64,000 nt of DNA from an uncultured Bacillota bacterium (GTDB lineage Bacteria; Bacillota_I; Bacilli_A; RF39; UBA660): positions 199,479 through 263,478 of the forward strand of contig ONIZ01000001.1 in the NCBI GenBank assembly GCA_900317975.1, written 5' to 3'. The position numbers were made by a program, and so were the translations under genes. The first letter of the stretch is position 1, and every line of letters begins with the position of its first letter. Below the pieces are notes generated by a model. The model made no database searches. It saw only the letters and a program-made list of their open reading frames with translations, and was not told the origin of the DNA. Of the stretch, positions 25,456 through 33,710 are shown one piece after another.

Positions 25456-26012
25456 AGACAATATTTATTAGAAGTATATTAGCTGGAATATGTATTGCTT
25501 TAGGTGGAGCTATATTCCTTAAACTTGGTGGTGTTATTGGAGCAGTAATGTTTGCTTTTGGACTATTGACAGTTGTTCATTTCAGACTGCCTCTTTATAC
25601 TGGTACTGCAGGTTTTATTGACATAAAGAAAGCTGAGGAATGGCAGATGATGTTTGTCATATTGGTTGGAAATATTCTTGGATGCTTATTGACATCTTTA
25701 TTGAATATTCAGTCTATCAATAGTGATTCAATAATTGCTTCAAGAATAGATGCCGGATATCTACAATGTCTATTGATGGGAATAGGATGTGGATTAATAA
25801 TGACTTTGATAGTAAAGGGTGGAAGAGATCATAATCAGTTATTGATATTATTTGGAATTCCCTTATTCATTCTTTTAGGATTCTATCATAGTATAGCAGA
25901 TGCATTTTATTTCTTTGTATCAGATATGAATTATGAATACCTTTATTACTATATTATTATTGTAATAGGTAACTTCATAGGATGCAATGTACCTAATATA
26001 TTGAGATATTGA
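25452..26012 (+). CDS. Formate/nitrite-transporter (FNT)-like membrane protein
   Basis: 186 residues with about six hydrophobic segments. The first (SILAGICIALGGAIFLKLGG) and the following FAFGLLTVVHFRLPLYTGTAG match the N-terminal half of FNT channels ('A-G-x-x-I-A-x-G-G ... L-x-x-x-x-x-L-x-T-G'). The third/fourth segments contain ILVGNILGCLL and LLMGIGCGLIMTLIV, and a later one has FYHSIADAFYF. FNT proteins are pentameric channels for small monovalent anions. This one is about 80 residues shorter than typical FocA, like short Bacteroidetes relatives. A metabolic or envelope role during infection is possible. Confidence 0.65.
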   Translation: MKTIFIRSILAGICIALGGAIFLKLGGVIGAVMFAFGLLTVVHFRLPLYTGTAGFIDIKKAEEWQMMFVILVGNILGCLLTSLLNIQSINSDSIIASRIDAGYLQCLLMGIGCGLIMTLIVKGGRDHNQLLILFGIPLFILLGFYHSIADAFYFFVSDMNYEYLYYYIIIVIGNFIGCNVPNILRY

Positions 26013-26048
26013 CAATAAAACAACGTAAAATATAAAAGTATAAGAAAT

Positions 26049-26891
26049 ATGGAAAGTATTGAACAATTACAACAGAGTAATGCGAAATTGACAGAACGAT
26101 TGAACAATGCAGCAAAATTCTTTAGGGAGCAAAAAGCACAGATAGAATCATTGACAAAAGAAAATGAAGAACTTAAGAATAAGATTGAAACATTGGAATA
26201 TACTTCTGAAGATGATGCTAAAAATTTAGGAGAACTAAATGAACAAATAGAAAAAATAAGACAAACTAGTGAAGAAAATGCTAAGAATCTTGCTAAAGCT
26301 ATTGAACAAGTAAAAGAAGAAAGAGAAAAATATGAAGTATTAGAAAAGGAAAATATTGAAATTAATAAAGCTCATAAAGAACTTGCATCTGAAAATGATA
26401 ACCTTAAAGTAAAGATTGGACAAATTGAAAATGAAAAGAATGTATTGATTGACAAATATAAAAATGAATATGAATCTTTACAAGGCCAATTAATAAAAGC
26501 TACTAATGAATTCAATCAGTTAAGAGAATTTACAAGCAAGAATAAAGAAGAAAACAATAAGATAATTGAAGACTACAAAAATCTTGTTGATGAAAAGATA
26601 AAGTTAGCAAAAGATTTTGAAGACAAATATAATAAAGTCATTCAGGAAGGAGAAATGAATGAAAAGATTCTTCAAGATACTATTGGGGAATTAAATAATA
26701 AACTTAATAACATTCAATCTCTAATAACACAATTGCAAGATGACAATAAAAAATTGACTGTAAGTAATCAGAATCTTAGTAAGACCTGTGATGAACTAGA
26801 TAATGATTGCAGAACATATGAAGAACAAATTCAGAAATATGAATCATTTATAGATACTATTGATAATTTTATTAAAGAATTGAAAAACTAA
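26049..26891 (+). CDS. Long coiled-coil protein
   Basis: 280 residues, nearly all charged heptad repeats from residue 5 to the end (for example LTERLNNAAKFFREQKAQIE and DNLKVKIGQIENEKN). No globular domain, signal or membrane segment. Such proteins act as spacers, scaffolds or sequestering factors. It lies just before the chaperone cluster. Similarity searches against it would mostly return coiled-coil background, so I give no function. Confidence 0.7.
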   Translation: MESIEQLQQSNAKLTERLNNAAKFFREQKAQIESLTKENEELKNKIETLEYTSEDDAKNLGELNEQIEKIRQTSEENAKNLAKAIEQVKEEREKYEVLEKENIEINKAHKELASENDNLKVKIGQIENEKNVLIDKYKNEYESLQGQLIKATNEFNQLREFTSKNKEENNKIIEDYKNLVDEKIKLAKDFEDKYNKVIQEGEMNEKILQDTIGELNNKLNNIQSLITQLQDDNKKLTVSNQNLSKTCDELDNDCRTYEEQIQKYESFIDTIDNFIKELKN

Positions 26892-26925
26892 TCTACAAAA
26901 ATATTTTATTATTATAAAAATCAAA

Positions 26926-26949
26926 CATACAGGACCAAAATCTTGTATG
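26926..26949 (+). promoter_or_regulatory. Hairpin in the dnaK leader
   Basis: CATACAGG (26926-26933) pairs with CTTGTATG (26942-26949) around an 8-nt loop, 38 nt before the dnaK ATG, without a T run after it. It does not match CIRCE. It could be a leader RNA structure controlling dnaK or simply a weak terminator of the coiled-coil gene. Confidence 0.35.
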
Positions 26950-26986
26950 GAGCAACTAAAAATATAATTAACATAAATTTAAGATT

Positions 26987-27574
26987 ATGAGCAACAAAAA
27001 GATCATTGGTATCGATTTGGGTACCACTAATTCATGCGTATCAGTTTATGAAGCTGGTGAAGCGCAAGTAATTACAAATGCTGAAGGTAAACGTACTACT
27101 CCTTCAGTTGTAGGATTTACAAAAGATGGTGAACGTAAAGTTGGAGATCCAGCAAAACGTCAAGCTATTACAAATCCTAAGAACACAGTTTATTCTATTA
27201 AGCGTTATATGGGAATGAATTATGACAAACTTAAGAAAGAAGACAAAGATGTTCCATATAACCTTATTAACGACAATAATCTTCCTAAAGTTGATATAGA
27301 AGGGAAGAAATATACTCCTCAAGAAATTTCCTCAATGATTCTAGCCAAGATGAAGAAGACAGCAGAAGACTATCTTGGTAATGAAGTTACAGAAGCAGTT
27401 GTTACTGTCCCTGCATATTTTGATGACCGTCAACGTCAAGCTACTATTGAAGCTGGTAAGATTGCTGGACTTGATGTAAAGCGTATTGTCAATGAGCCAA
27501 CCGCCGCAGCACTTGCTTATGGTGTTGACAAATCAGACAAAGATATGAAGATTGTTGTATTTGATTTCGGTGGT
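26987..27574 (+). CDS. dnaK: DnaK (Hsp70) chaperone, exon 1
   Basis: Codes for residues 1-196 of a phage Hsp70. [16 protein letters not shown] (phosphate-1 loop) at the N terminus, [16 protein letters not shown], and [14 protein letters not shown] are textbook DnaK sequences. The exon ends inside the phosphate-2 motif at IVVFDFGG. Reading on into the intron adds only 11 residues ([11 protein letters not shown]) and a stop, so unspliced message gives a truncated, inactive 207-residue product. Joined to exon 2 at 29085 it restores [12 protein letters not shown] exactly. Confidence 0.96.
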
Positions 27575-27896
27575 AAACGTCATGAAAACTGCCTCCGCGC
27601 TGCAGCTTAATTTAAGTTGTATGTGTAAAATTAAAAACTTGTTAATTGCGGAGAACCCCACGTTAATTCGATAAGAGAGCTCTAATTACCGCACTTGATG
27701 GTGACATACAAGGTAGCAGATAGCTTAATTACTATTGGATGGTAAAAAGATTAGAGATTGGGCAACCGAAATAAGCGCAGCGAAGTTTCTTAGTAATAAG
27801 AAAAACGTTCAACGACTAGAAAAAGTAATCCTATAAAAAATATCTAAAGGACCAAATTTCCATGAATACAAGTTAATCTAAAGTGGAACTTTTGAT

Positions 27897-27907
27897 TTAT
27901 TTTTAAT
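27897..27907 (+). promoter_or_regulatory. Candidate late-type promoter box inside the intron
   Basis: Exact TTATTTTTAAT, 23 nt before the endonuclease ATG, the same spacing seen before virion operons. It would let the endonuclease be made late and separately from dnaK splicing, as known for intron endonucleases of T4. Confidence 0.55.
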
Positions 27908-27929
27908 TAAATAAAATATATTAAAATTT

Positions 27930-29051
27930 ATGGAAAGTTCTAATAAAGAAGAGATCTTTGACATTTTGATTAAACACATTTTAAAAATTTTTGATGAAAA
28001 CAATAATGAAATAAAGTTTTCAGAAATAAAAATTAAAGAAACAAAATTAAAATATGCTTCAAATTCTTCAATACATGTATATTTAGATAATAATATATGT
28101 TTATCTTCAAAAGAAACAAGAAAATATAGAGTATTATATAAATGTAGATGTGGAAGAGAAAATAAAATTTTGCTTTGTAAATATTTATTAAAAAGAAAAA
28201 TAGTATGTCAACATTGTTTACAGGATAGAACATTTGAAGATCATTTAGATGTACAACCATATTCAATTAAAAAAGGGTTAAGATCAAAAATTAATAATAA
28301 CTTAAACAAGCAAAACAATGAATTGATATTTGAAAATATGAATGATGAATTTAAAACAAATTATTATTCTAATCATTTAACTAATGAGGAATTTTTTAGA
28401 TATCTTCCTTATATGTATCAAATTAATAATGTTATTATAACACCAAAAAACATTAAATTAATTAGATATTTGGAACATTATCCAACAAATAATCAATTTA
28501 AATTTACTGCTAAAGTTTCATTTGATAATGGTATAACATATAAATCAATTCAAAATATAAAATTACAATGTTCTATATGTAAAAAAATATTTAATGTACA
28601 TATTAATAACTTAAAAAATAAAGATTTATCTAATATTAAATGTAAAATGTGCTCTTTAAGTAATCATAGATATAATATTAAATTATTTGATGAATCTGGA
28701 CTTACTTATCAATCTAATCCAGAAAAATATTTTATTGAGCAGTGTTATAAATATAATATTAAAATTAATAATGGATTAAAAATTCCTTATTACTTTAATA
28801 ATTCAAATCATATATATAATTCAGATTTTTATTTACCAGAATATAATTATGTTATAGAAATTAAATCTGATAATATTTGGTACAGAAAAGATATAGAATC
28901 AGGAAAAATCAAAGCAAAAGAACAAGGCGTAGTAGAATTTGGTAAACTTTATAATATAAAATATAAAATGTTGTTTGATCAGGATATAGATAACTTTATT
29001 AAAAACATTTTAGATGAAAGAGATAGTCTAAACAATCAAGAGATTGATTGA
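27930..29051 (+). CDS. Intron-encoded homing endonuclease, PD-(D/E)xK type with two zinc ribbons
   Basis: 373 residues, very Asn/Lys/Ile-rich. Two Cys4 zinc-ribbon-like sites: Cys72/Cys74 with Cys93/Cys96, and Cys214/Cys217 with Cys238/Cys241. The C terminus contains SDFYLPEYNYVIEIKSD, giving Asp299 and Glu310-Ile-Lys312, a PD-(D/E)xK nuclease core; it ends with KYKMLFDQDIDNFIKNIL. It lies wholly within the dnaK intron and should cut intronless dnaK alleles to spread the intron. There is no LAGLIDADG, GIY-YIG or HNH motif. Its base composition is more AT-rich than that of dnaK. Confidence 0.85.
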   Translation: MESSNKEEIFDILIKHILKIFDENNNEIKFSEIKIKETKLKYASNSSIHVYLDNNICLSSKETRKYRVLYKCRCGRENKILLCKYLLKRKIVCQHCLQDRTFEDHLDVQPYSIKKGLRSKINNNLNKQNNELIFENMNDEFKTNYYSNHLTNEEFFRYLPYMYQINNVIITPKNIKLIRYLEHYPTNNQFKFTAKVSFDNGITYKSIQNIKLQCSICKKIFNVHINNLKNKDLSNIKCKMCSLSNHRYNIKLFDESGLTYQSNPEKYFIEQCYKYNIKINNGLKIPYYFNNSNHIYNSDFYLPEYNYVIEIKSDNIWYRKDIESGKIKAKEQGVVEFGKLYNIKYKMLFDQDIDNFIKNILDERDSLNNQEID

Positions 29052-29084
29052 AATTAAGATAAAGAGCTTAATGATAATAAAATG

Positions 29085-30452
29085 GGTACTCATGATGTAT
29101 CTATTCTTGAATTCGGTTCAGGTGTATTTGAAGTATTAGCAACAAGTGGTGATACACATCTTGGTGGTGATGATATTGACAATGTTGTTATGAAGTATCT
29201 TACCGATGAATTCAAGAATGACAAGGGAATTGATCTTACAAAAGATCCTATGGCAATGCAACGTGTAAAGGAAGCAGCTGAAAAAGCAAAGATTGAATTA
29301 TCATCAACTACATCATCAGAAATCAATCTTCCTTATATTACTGCTAATGAAAATGGACCACAACATTTGGTAATGACATTAACAAGAGCGAAGTTTGAAC
29401 AGTTGATTGATTCTATTGTAAAGAAAACTATTGAGCCTTGCCGTCTTGCATTAGAGCAAGCTAAGCTTTCTACTAAAGACATTGATGAGATTCTGTTGGT
29501 TGGTGGATCTACACGTATTCCTGCTATTCAGGAAGCTGTAAAGAACTTCTTTGGCAAGGAAGCATCTAAGGGAATCAATCCTGATGAAGCTGTTGCTATT
29601 GGAGCATCTATTCAGGGAGCTATTCTCAATAAAGATGAAGGTGTTGGTGATATTGTACTTCTTGATGTAACTCCTATCTCTATGGGTATTGAAGCACATA
29701 CACAATTTGATCCTGATGGAAGAATGGCAAAGATCATTGAAGCACAAACAACAATTCCTTGTAAGAAGAGTCAGACATTTACAACAGCTGTAGACAACCA
29801 GTCAGCAGTTACTATTGTAGTACTTCAGGGAGAACGTACATATGCTAAAGATTGCAAGACTATTGGAACATTCAATCTTGAAGGCATTGCTCCAGCTAAA
29901 GCAGGTATTCCACAGATTGAAGTATCATTTGATATTGATGCTAATGGTGTATTGAATGTATCTGCTAAAGACAAGGCTACAGGTAAGGAACAGCAAATCA
30001 CAATTTCTAACAACAATCTTTCAGATGCAGAAATTGAACAAATGAAGGCTGATGCAGAAGCACATAAGGAAGAGGACAAGAAGAGAGAAGAACAAATGAA
30101 CAAGCTTAATATGGCTCAATTCTTGATTAACTCAATTGACCAGATGTTTGAAGATGAAAATATGAAAGACAAGATTACTGAGGAAGATAAGAACAATATC
30201 ACTCCTGCTAAAGACAATCTTGCTGAAGTATTGAAAGAATATCAAACAGCTGAAGACAAGGAAGATGCAATGCTTAAAGTTGAAGAAGCTCAAAAGGCTT
30301 TGGAAGAAGTATGGAATCCTTTAGTAAAGAAACTTTATATTGATCCTAATGCTGCCGCTAATAATGAAGGTGGTAATCCTTTTACAGGAGATAATCCATT
30401 TGCTGGACAAGGTATTGATCCTTCACAATTTGCAGGAGCAGCAAATAAATAA
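29085..30452 (+). CDS. dnaK: DnaK (Hsp70) chaperone, exon 2
   Basis: Codes for 455 residues, giving 651 with exon 1 (E. coli DnaK has 638). Continues [17 protein letters not shown], then [27 protein letters not shown], the linker [15 protein letters not shown] and the substrate-binding beta domain, ending in a flexible Asn/Gly/Pro-rich tail ([18 protein letters not shown]). The LLDVTP linker is close to the bacterial LLLDVTPLSLG with small changes. An ATG at 29082 belongs to the intron, not to the mature message. It is an ATP-driven chaperone, probably for folding virion proteins or replication proteins. Confidence 0.96.
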   Translation, partial: GTHDVSILEFGSGVFEVLATSGDTHLGGDDIDNVVMKYLTDEFKNDKGIDLTKDPMAMQRVKEAAEKAKIELSSTTSSEINLPYITANENGPQHLVMTLTRAKFEQLIDSIVKKTIEPCRLALEQAKLSTKDIDEILLVGGSTRIPAIQEAVKNFFGKEASKGINPDEAVAIGASIQGAILNKDEGVGDIVLLDVTPISMGIEAHTQFDPDGRMAKIIEAQTTIPCKKSQTFTTAVDNQSAVTIVVLQGERTYAKDCKTIGTFNLEGIAPAKAGIPQIEVSFDIDANGVLNVSAKDKATGKEQQITISNNNLSDAEIEQMKADAEAHKEEDKKREEQMNKLNMAQFLINSIDQMFEDENMKDKITEEDKNNITPAKDNLAEVLKEYQTAEDKEDAMLKVEEAQKALEEVWNPLVKKLYIDPNAAANNEGGNPFTGDNPFAGQGIDPSQFAGAANK

Positions 30453-30485
30453 AAATATATTAATTAAAAATTGGAGGTAATTATT

Positions 30486-30929
30486 ATGACAAATGCTTTA
30501 AGTTTTAAGAATCGTGACAATTTATTTGGTTTTATGCCAACATTTATGTCAAATTGGTTTGACGATTTCGGAATGATTCCATCAAACTTTACCAATTCCC
30601 CAAAGGTTAATGTAAAGGAAACTGATAAAGCTTATGAAATAGAAATTGCCAACCCAGGTTTCGGAAAAGAAGACACTAAGATTGAAGTAAAAGATGGTTC
30701 TCTTTATGTTTCTATGACATCTCAATCTGAAGAAGGAGAAAATGATGGAAACAAATACCATGTAAGACAATGGTCTAAATCATCTTATGAAGAATCTTGG
30801 TATCTACCTGAAAATGTAATTGAAGATCAAATTTCAGCAAAACATACTGATGGTGTTCTTACAATTACACTTCCAAAAAAGGAAGTACAGAAATCTCATG
30901 AAGATCCAAAAATAATTAATATTGAATAA
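30486..30929 (+). CDS. Small heat-shock protein (Hsp20/alpha-crystallin)
   Basis: 147 residues. Alpha-crystallin domain from about residue 37: PKVNVKETDKAYEIEIANPG, then KIEVKDGSLYVSM, then YEESWYLPENVIEDQISAKHTDGVLTITLPK, where the GVLTITLPK strand is the family hallmark. An ATP-independent holdase that keeps clients foldable for DnaK/DnaJ. ATG 30486 is preferred over an in-frame TTG at 30471, because a strong GGAGG lies 10 nt upstream, unusual in this window. Operon with dnaK and followed by a terminator. Confidence 0.93.
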   Translation: MTNALSFKNRDNLFGFMPTFMSNWFDDFGMIPSNFTNSPKVNVKETDKAYEIEIANPGFGKEDTKIEVKDGSLYVSMTSQSEEGENDGNKYHVRQWSKSSYEESWYLPENVIEDQISAKHTDGVLTITLPKKEVQKSHEDPKIINIE

Positions 30930-30950
30930 TATCATATTGTTAGGTTTAGA

Positions 30951-30977
30951 GGGATGGGTCTGATCCCATCCCCTTTT
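30951..30977 (+). terminator. Rho-independent terminator between hsp20 and dnaJ
   Basis: GGGATGGG (30951-30958), 6-nt loop, CCCATCCC (30965-30972), then CTTTTATATTTTATTTTG. A strong GC stem in an AT-rich genome; it may let dnaJ levels differ from dnaK/hsp20. Confidence 0.8.
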
Positions 30978-30993
30978 ATATTTTATTTTGTTT

Positions 30994-32070
30994 ATGAGTA
31001 AAGATTATTATAAGATATTAGGAATTGATAAGAATGCTTCAGAAGATGATATTAAGAAAGCATTCAAAAAAGGAGCTATCAAATGGCATCCTGATAGATG
31101 GTCTAATAAGTCAGAAAAGGAAAAAGAAAATGCTGAAAAGAACTTCAAAGAGATTAATGAAGCTAATGAAGTATTGTCGGATCCTGAAAAGAGAAAACTA
31201 TATGATCAGTTTGGAGCTGATTGGGAAAATGTAGCTAATCAAGGTGGTGGTTTTGATGGTTTTAGTGATCTTGGAAGTTTCTTTAGACATATGCATAGTG
31301 GCATGGATTCATTCTTTGGTGGTAGACAACAACCACAAGGTCCACGTCCAGGCCAAGATGTTCAAGTAAGATATGGAATAAGTATTGAAGAAATATATAA
31401 TGGATGCAATAAGCAAATTGAAGTAACTGTTAAGGGTAGATGTGAAGAATGTCATGGAACCGGTGGAGATAAAGAAACATGTTCACACTGTCATGGTACT
31501 GGTATGATTACAAATGTTCAAAGAACAGCATTTGGTATTATTCAGAATTCTTCACCTTGTCCTTATTGCCATGGACTTGGTAGTATAACTAAAAACAAAT
31601 GTCATAAATGCCATGGTGAAGGAATGGTCAATTTAACAAGAAAGATCAAACTAAACATTAAGCCATTTACTGCTAATGGAACAAATCTTAAGTTAACAGG
31701 AATGGGATATGAGTCAAAAGATGATCATGGCCTTAATGGAGATCTTTATGTAAATATCTATTATGATATTGATCCAGACAAATATGTTATAAACGGAAAT
31801 ACTGTATATGAAAAGATAAAGATCCCTTATTATGATTGTATATTGGGAACAACAAAGAAAGTTAGGCTTCCAAATAATACTGAAGAAGAAATAACAGTAA
31901 AACAATATTCATCAGAAGGTGATCAAATTATTTTACCCGGTAAAGGAATAAATGGAGGCAAATATATTTTCGTTGTTTCTGTAGATATGCCAAAACGACA
32001 ATTGTTAAAGGGAATATCTGATAAAGAAAAGAAACTATTGAAAGAAATAAAGAAAATGCATGATTCTTAA
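30994..32070 (+). CDS. dnaJ: DnaJ (Hsp40) co-chaperone
   Basis: 358 residues from MSKDYYKILGIDKNAS (an ATG two codons earlier is in frame). J domain with HPD at residues 32-34, a Gly/Phe-rich region (GGGFDGFSDLGSFF...FFGG), four CxxCxGxG zinc-finger repeats (CEECHGTG, CSHCHGTG, CPYCHGLG, CHKCHGEG), and the C-terminal client-binding domains ending in KKMHDS. A complete class A DnaJ that should activate the phage DnaK. No GrpE gene is seen in the window. The stop codon lies inside the terminator palindrome. Confidence 0.94.
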   Translation: MSKDYYKILGIDKNASEDDIKKAFKKGAIKWHPDRWSNKSEKEKENAEKNFKEINEANEVLSDPEKRKLYDQFGADWENVANQGGGFDGFSDLGSFFRHMHSGMDSFFGGRQQPQGPRPGQDVQVRYGISIEEIYNGCNKQIEVTVKGRCEECHGTGGDKETCSHCHGTGMITNVQRTAFGIIQNSSPCPYCHGLGSITKNKCHKCHGEGMVNLTRKIKLNIKPFTANGTNLKLTGMGYESKDDHGLNGDLYVNIYYDIDPDKYVINGNTVYEKIKIPYYDCILGTTKKVRLPNNTEEEITVKQYSSEGDQIILPGKGINGGKYIFVVSVDMPKRQLLKGISDKEKKLLKEIKKMHDS

Positions 32071-32083
32071 GAATCATGCATTT
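32054..32083. terminator. Bidirectional terminator (30-nt perfect palindrome) overlapping the dnaJ stop
   Basis: AAATGCATGATTCTT (32054-32068) is followed by its exact reverse complement (32069-32083). Located between convergent dnaJ and the BspA-like array 2; the last codons and TAA of dnaJ form part of the stem. Confidence 0.85.
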
Positions 32084-32091
32084 ATATTTTA

Positions 32092-32979
32092 TTATTTATA
32101 CCATGCTGGTGGATTTCCTTCTAATGGAGATTCATCAAACATCCATCTCATATCTTGAACATTACTTACATCCCATTTAGATATGTCTCCATTAAATTTT
32201 GAACTATAGAACATACAACTCATATTTTCAACATTGATAACATTCCATTTCGATATATCTTGATTGAATTTAGAATCATAAAACATATATCCCATATCTT
32301 TAACTTTACTTACATTCCATTGAGATATATCATTATTGAATTCAGATTCTTCAAACATATGACCCATATTTTTAGCATTCCTAATATCCCACTGAGATAT
32401 ATCTATGTTAAATTTATATCCATAAAACATGTATTGCATATCTTCAGCTTTGCTTACATCCCAGTTAGATATATTTTGATTAAATTTAGAATATGAAAAC
32501 ATCCATGACATATCTTTAACACTACTTACATCCCAATCAGAAATATCTTGATTAAATTTAGATTCAGCAAACATACTAGACATATTATTAACATTACTTA
32601 CATCCCATTTAGATATGTCTTGATTAAATTTAGATTCAGCAAACATATATTGCATATTTTCAACATTATGTATATCCCATAAAGAGATATCTCCATTGAA
32701 TTTTGATCTACAAAATATATATGACATATCCTCAACATTACTTACATCCCATTCAGAAATATCCCCATTAAATTTAGATGAAAAAAATAATTTAGACATA
32801 TCAGTAATTTTTGATGTATCTATATCATTAATATCTGCATCAATACCTCTTTCTTTAATTAATTTTTTTATTAATTTTTGTAGTTCATCTTTTGTTTTTG
32901 GATGATAATTATATTGATGGGTCAAATTGTCTTTTGATAGACGAAATTTCTCTGTTATAAACTGGTTTAGTTTCTTCAT
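32092..32979 (-). CDS. BspA-like (DUF285) repeat protein, nine units (longest)
   Basis: 295 residues with nine repeats, the largest family member in the window. Leader MKKLNQFITEKFRLSKDN and linker THQYNYHPKT are shared with the gene at 55721. Units 2-5 (…SLWDIHNVENMQYMFAES…) nearly match units 2-5 of the gene at 55012, which lies about 23 kb away. Several units use NQDIS, NIDIS or NNDIS in place of NGDIS. It is the last gene of array 2, ending 8 nt from the terminator. Confidence 0.88.
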   Translation of the reverse strand: MKKLNQFITEKFRLSKDNLTHQYNYHPKTKDELQKLIKKLIKERGIDADINDIDTSKITDMSKLFFSSKFNGDISEWDVSNVEDMSYIFCRSKFNGDISLWDIHNVENMQYMFAESKFNQDISKWDVSNVNNMSSMFAESKFNQDISDWDVSSVKDMSWMFSYSKFNQNISNWDVSKAEDMQYMFYGYKFNIDISQWDIRNAKNMGHMFEESEFNNDISQWNVSKVKDMGYMFYDSKFNQDISKWNVINVENMSCMFYSSKFNGDISKWDVSNVQDMRWMFDESPLEGNPPAWYK

Positions 32980-33000
32980 ATATATTAGATATTATTTTAT

Positions 33001-33681
33001 TTATTCTTTATACCATGCTGGCATATTATATTTTAATGGACATCCAAAAAACATATCATCCATATCTTTAACATTACTTACATTCCATTTTGAAATATCT
33101 CCATTAAATTTAGAATAAGCAAACATCTGATACATTGTTTTAACATTACTAACGTCCCATTGAGAAATATCTCCATTAAATTTTGATCTTGCAAACATAG
33201 CTATCATATTTGTAACATTACTAACGTCCCATTGAGAAATATCTCCATTAAAAACCGAATCTTTAAACATAATATGCATATTTTTAACACTACTTACATC
33301 CCAATTAGATATATCTCCATTAAATTTAGATTCTCTAAACATACTGTCCATATCTGTAACATTGCTTACATCCCATTTTGATATATCTCCATTAAAATCA
33401 GAATTCAAAAACATATTTGTCATATCTTTAACATTACTTACATCCCACAAAGATATATCTCCATTGAAATATGAATCATAAAATATAGATGTCATATCAG
33501 TGATTTCAGAAGTATCTATATCATTTAGATCAGCCTTATTACCTCTTTCTTCAATTAATTTATCTACTAAGTCATTTAGTTCATATAAAGTCTTTGGGTA
33601 ATAATGATATGTATATACGTTCTTTAAGTTATCTTTTGATAGTCTAAACTTTTCTGTTATGAACTGATTTAGTTGTTTCAT
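33001..33681 (-). CDS. BspA-like (DUF285) repeat protein, six units
   Basis: 226 residues. Leader starts MKQLNQFITEKFRLSKDN (Gln3), shared with the genes at 53508 and 54471. The linker is longer (LKNVYTYHYYPKTLYEL). Six regular NGDIS repeats; the cap is altered to CPLKYNMPAWYKE. Units 4 and 5 carry the same QWDVSNV block at DNA level, suggesting recent local duplication. Confidence 0.87.
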   Translation of the reverse strand: MKQLNQFITEKFRLSKDNLKNVYTYHYYPKTLYELNDLVDKLIEERGNKADLNDIDTSEITDMTSIFYDSYFNGDISLWDVSNVKDMTNMFLNSDFNGDISKWDVSNVTDMDSMFRESKFNGDISNWDVSSVKNMHIMFKDSVFNGDISQWDVSNVTNMIAMFARSKFNGDISQWDVSNVKTMYQMFAYSKFNGDISKWNVSNVKDMDDMFFGCPLKYNMPAWYKE

Positions 33682-33710
33682 ATATAATAATTTATATTAT
33701 TTAGTTTATG

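Larger units (their letters stand above)
27575..29084 (+). ncRNA. Group I self-splicing intron in dnaK
   Basis: The 5' exon ends in U (GGT) and the intron ends in G (AATG), the two group I boundary rules. P1 can form between exon CGGUGGU and intron GCCTCCG (27590-27596), with the required G-U pair at the splice site and one U-U mismatch. The structured part is about 27575-27870. It includes a TGCGG...CCGCA stem, a GCAA tetraloop hairpin (TTGGGCAACCGA) and the conserved P7/S-type element GTTCAACGACTAGA. The 27575-27929 stretch without a protein gene is therefore catalytic RNA. A homing endonuclease gene occupies the 3' part. Confidence 0.93.

Noticed and set aside
26926-26949. CIRCE operator before dnaK
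   Set aside because: The inverted repeat CATACAGG/CTTGTATG does not resemble TTAGCACTC-N9-GAGTGCTAA.
26987-29084. dnaK broken by a frameshift or replaced by a pseudogene
   Set aside because: The interruption has group I intron boundaries and core elements, and precise removal restores an intact Hsp70 reading frame.
30471-30485. TTG start for hsp20
   Set aside because: This codon lies within the GGAGG ribosome-binding site region; ATG 30486 is correctly spaced from it.
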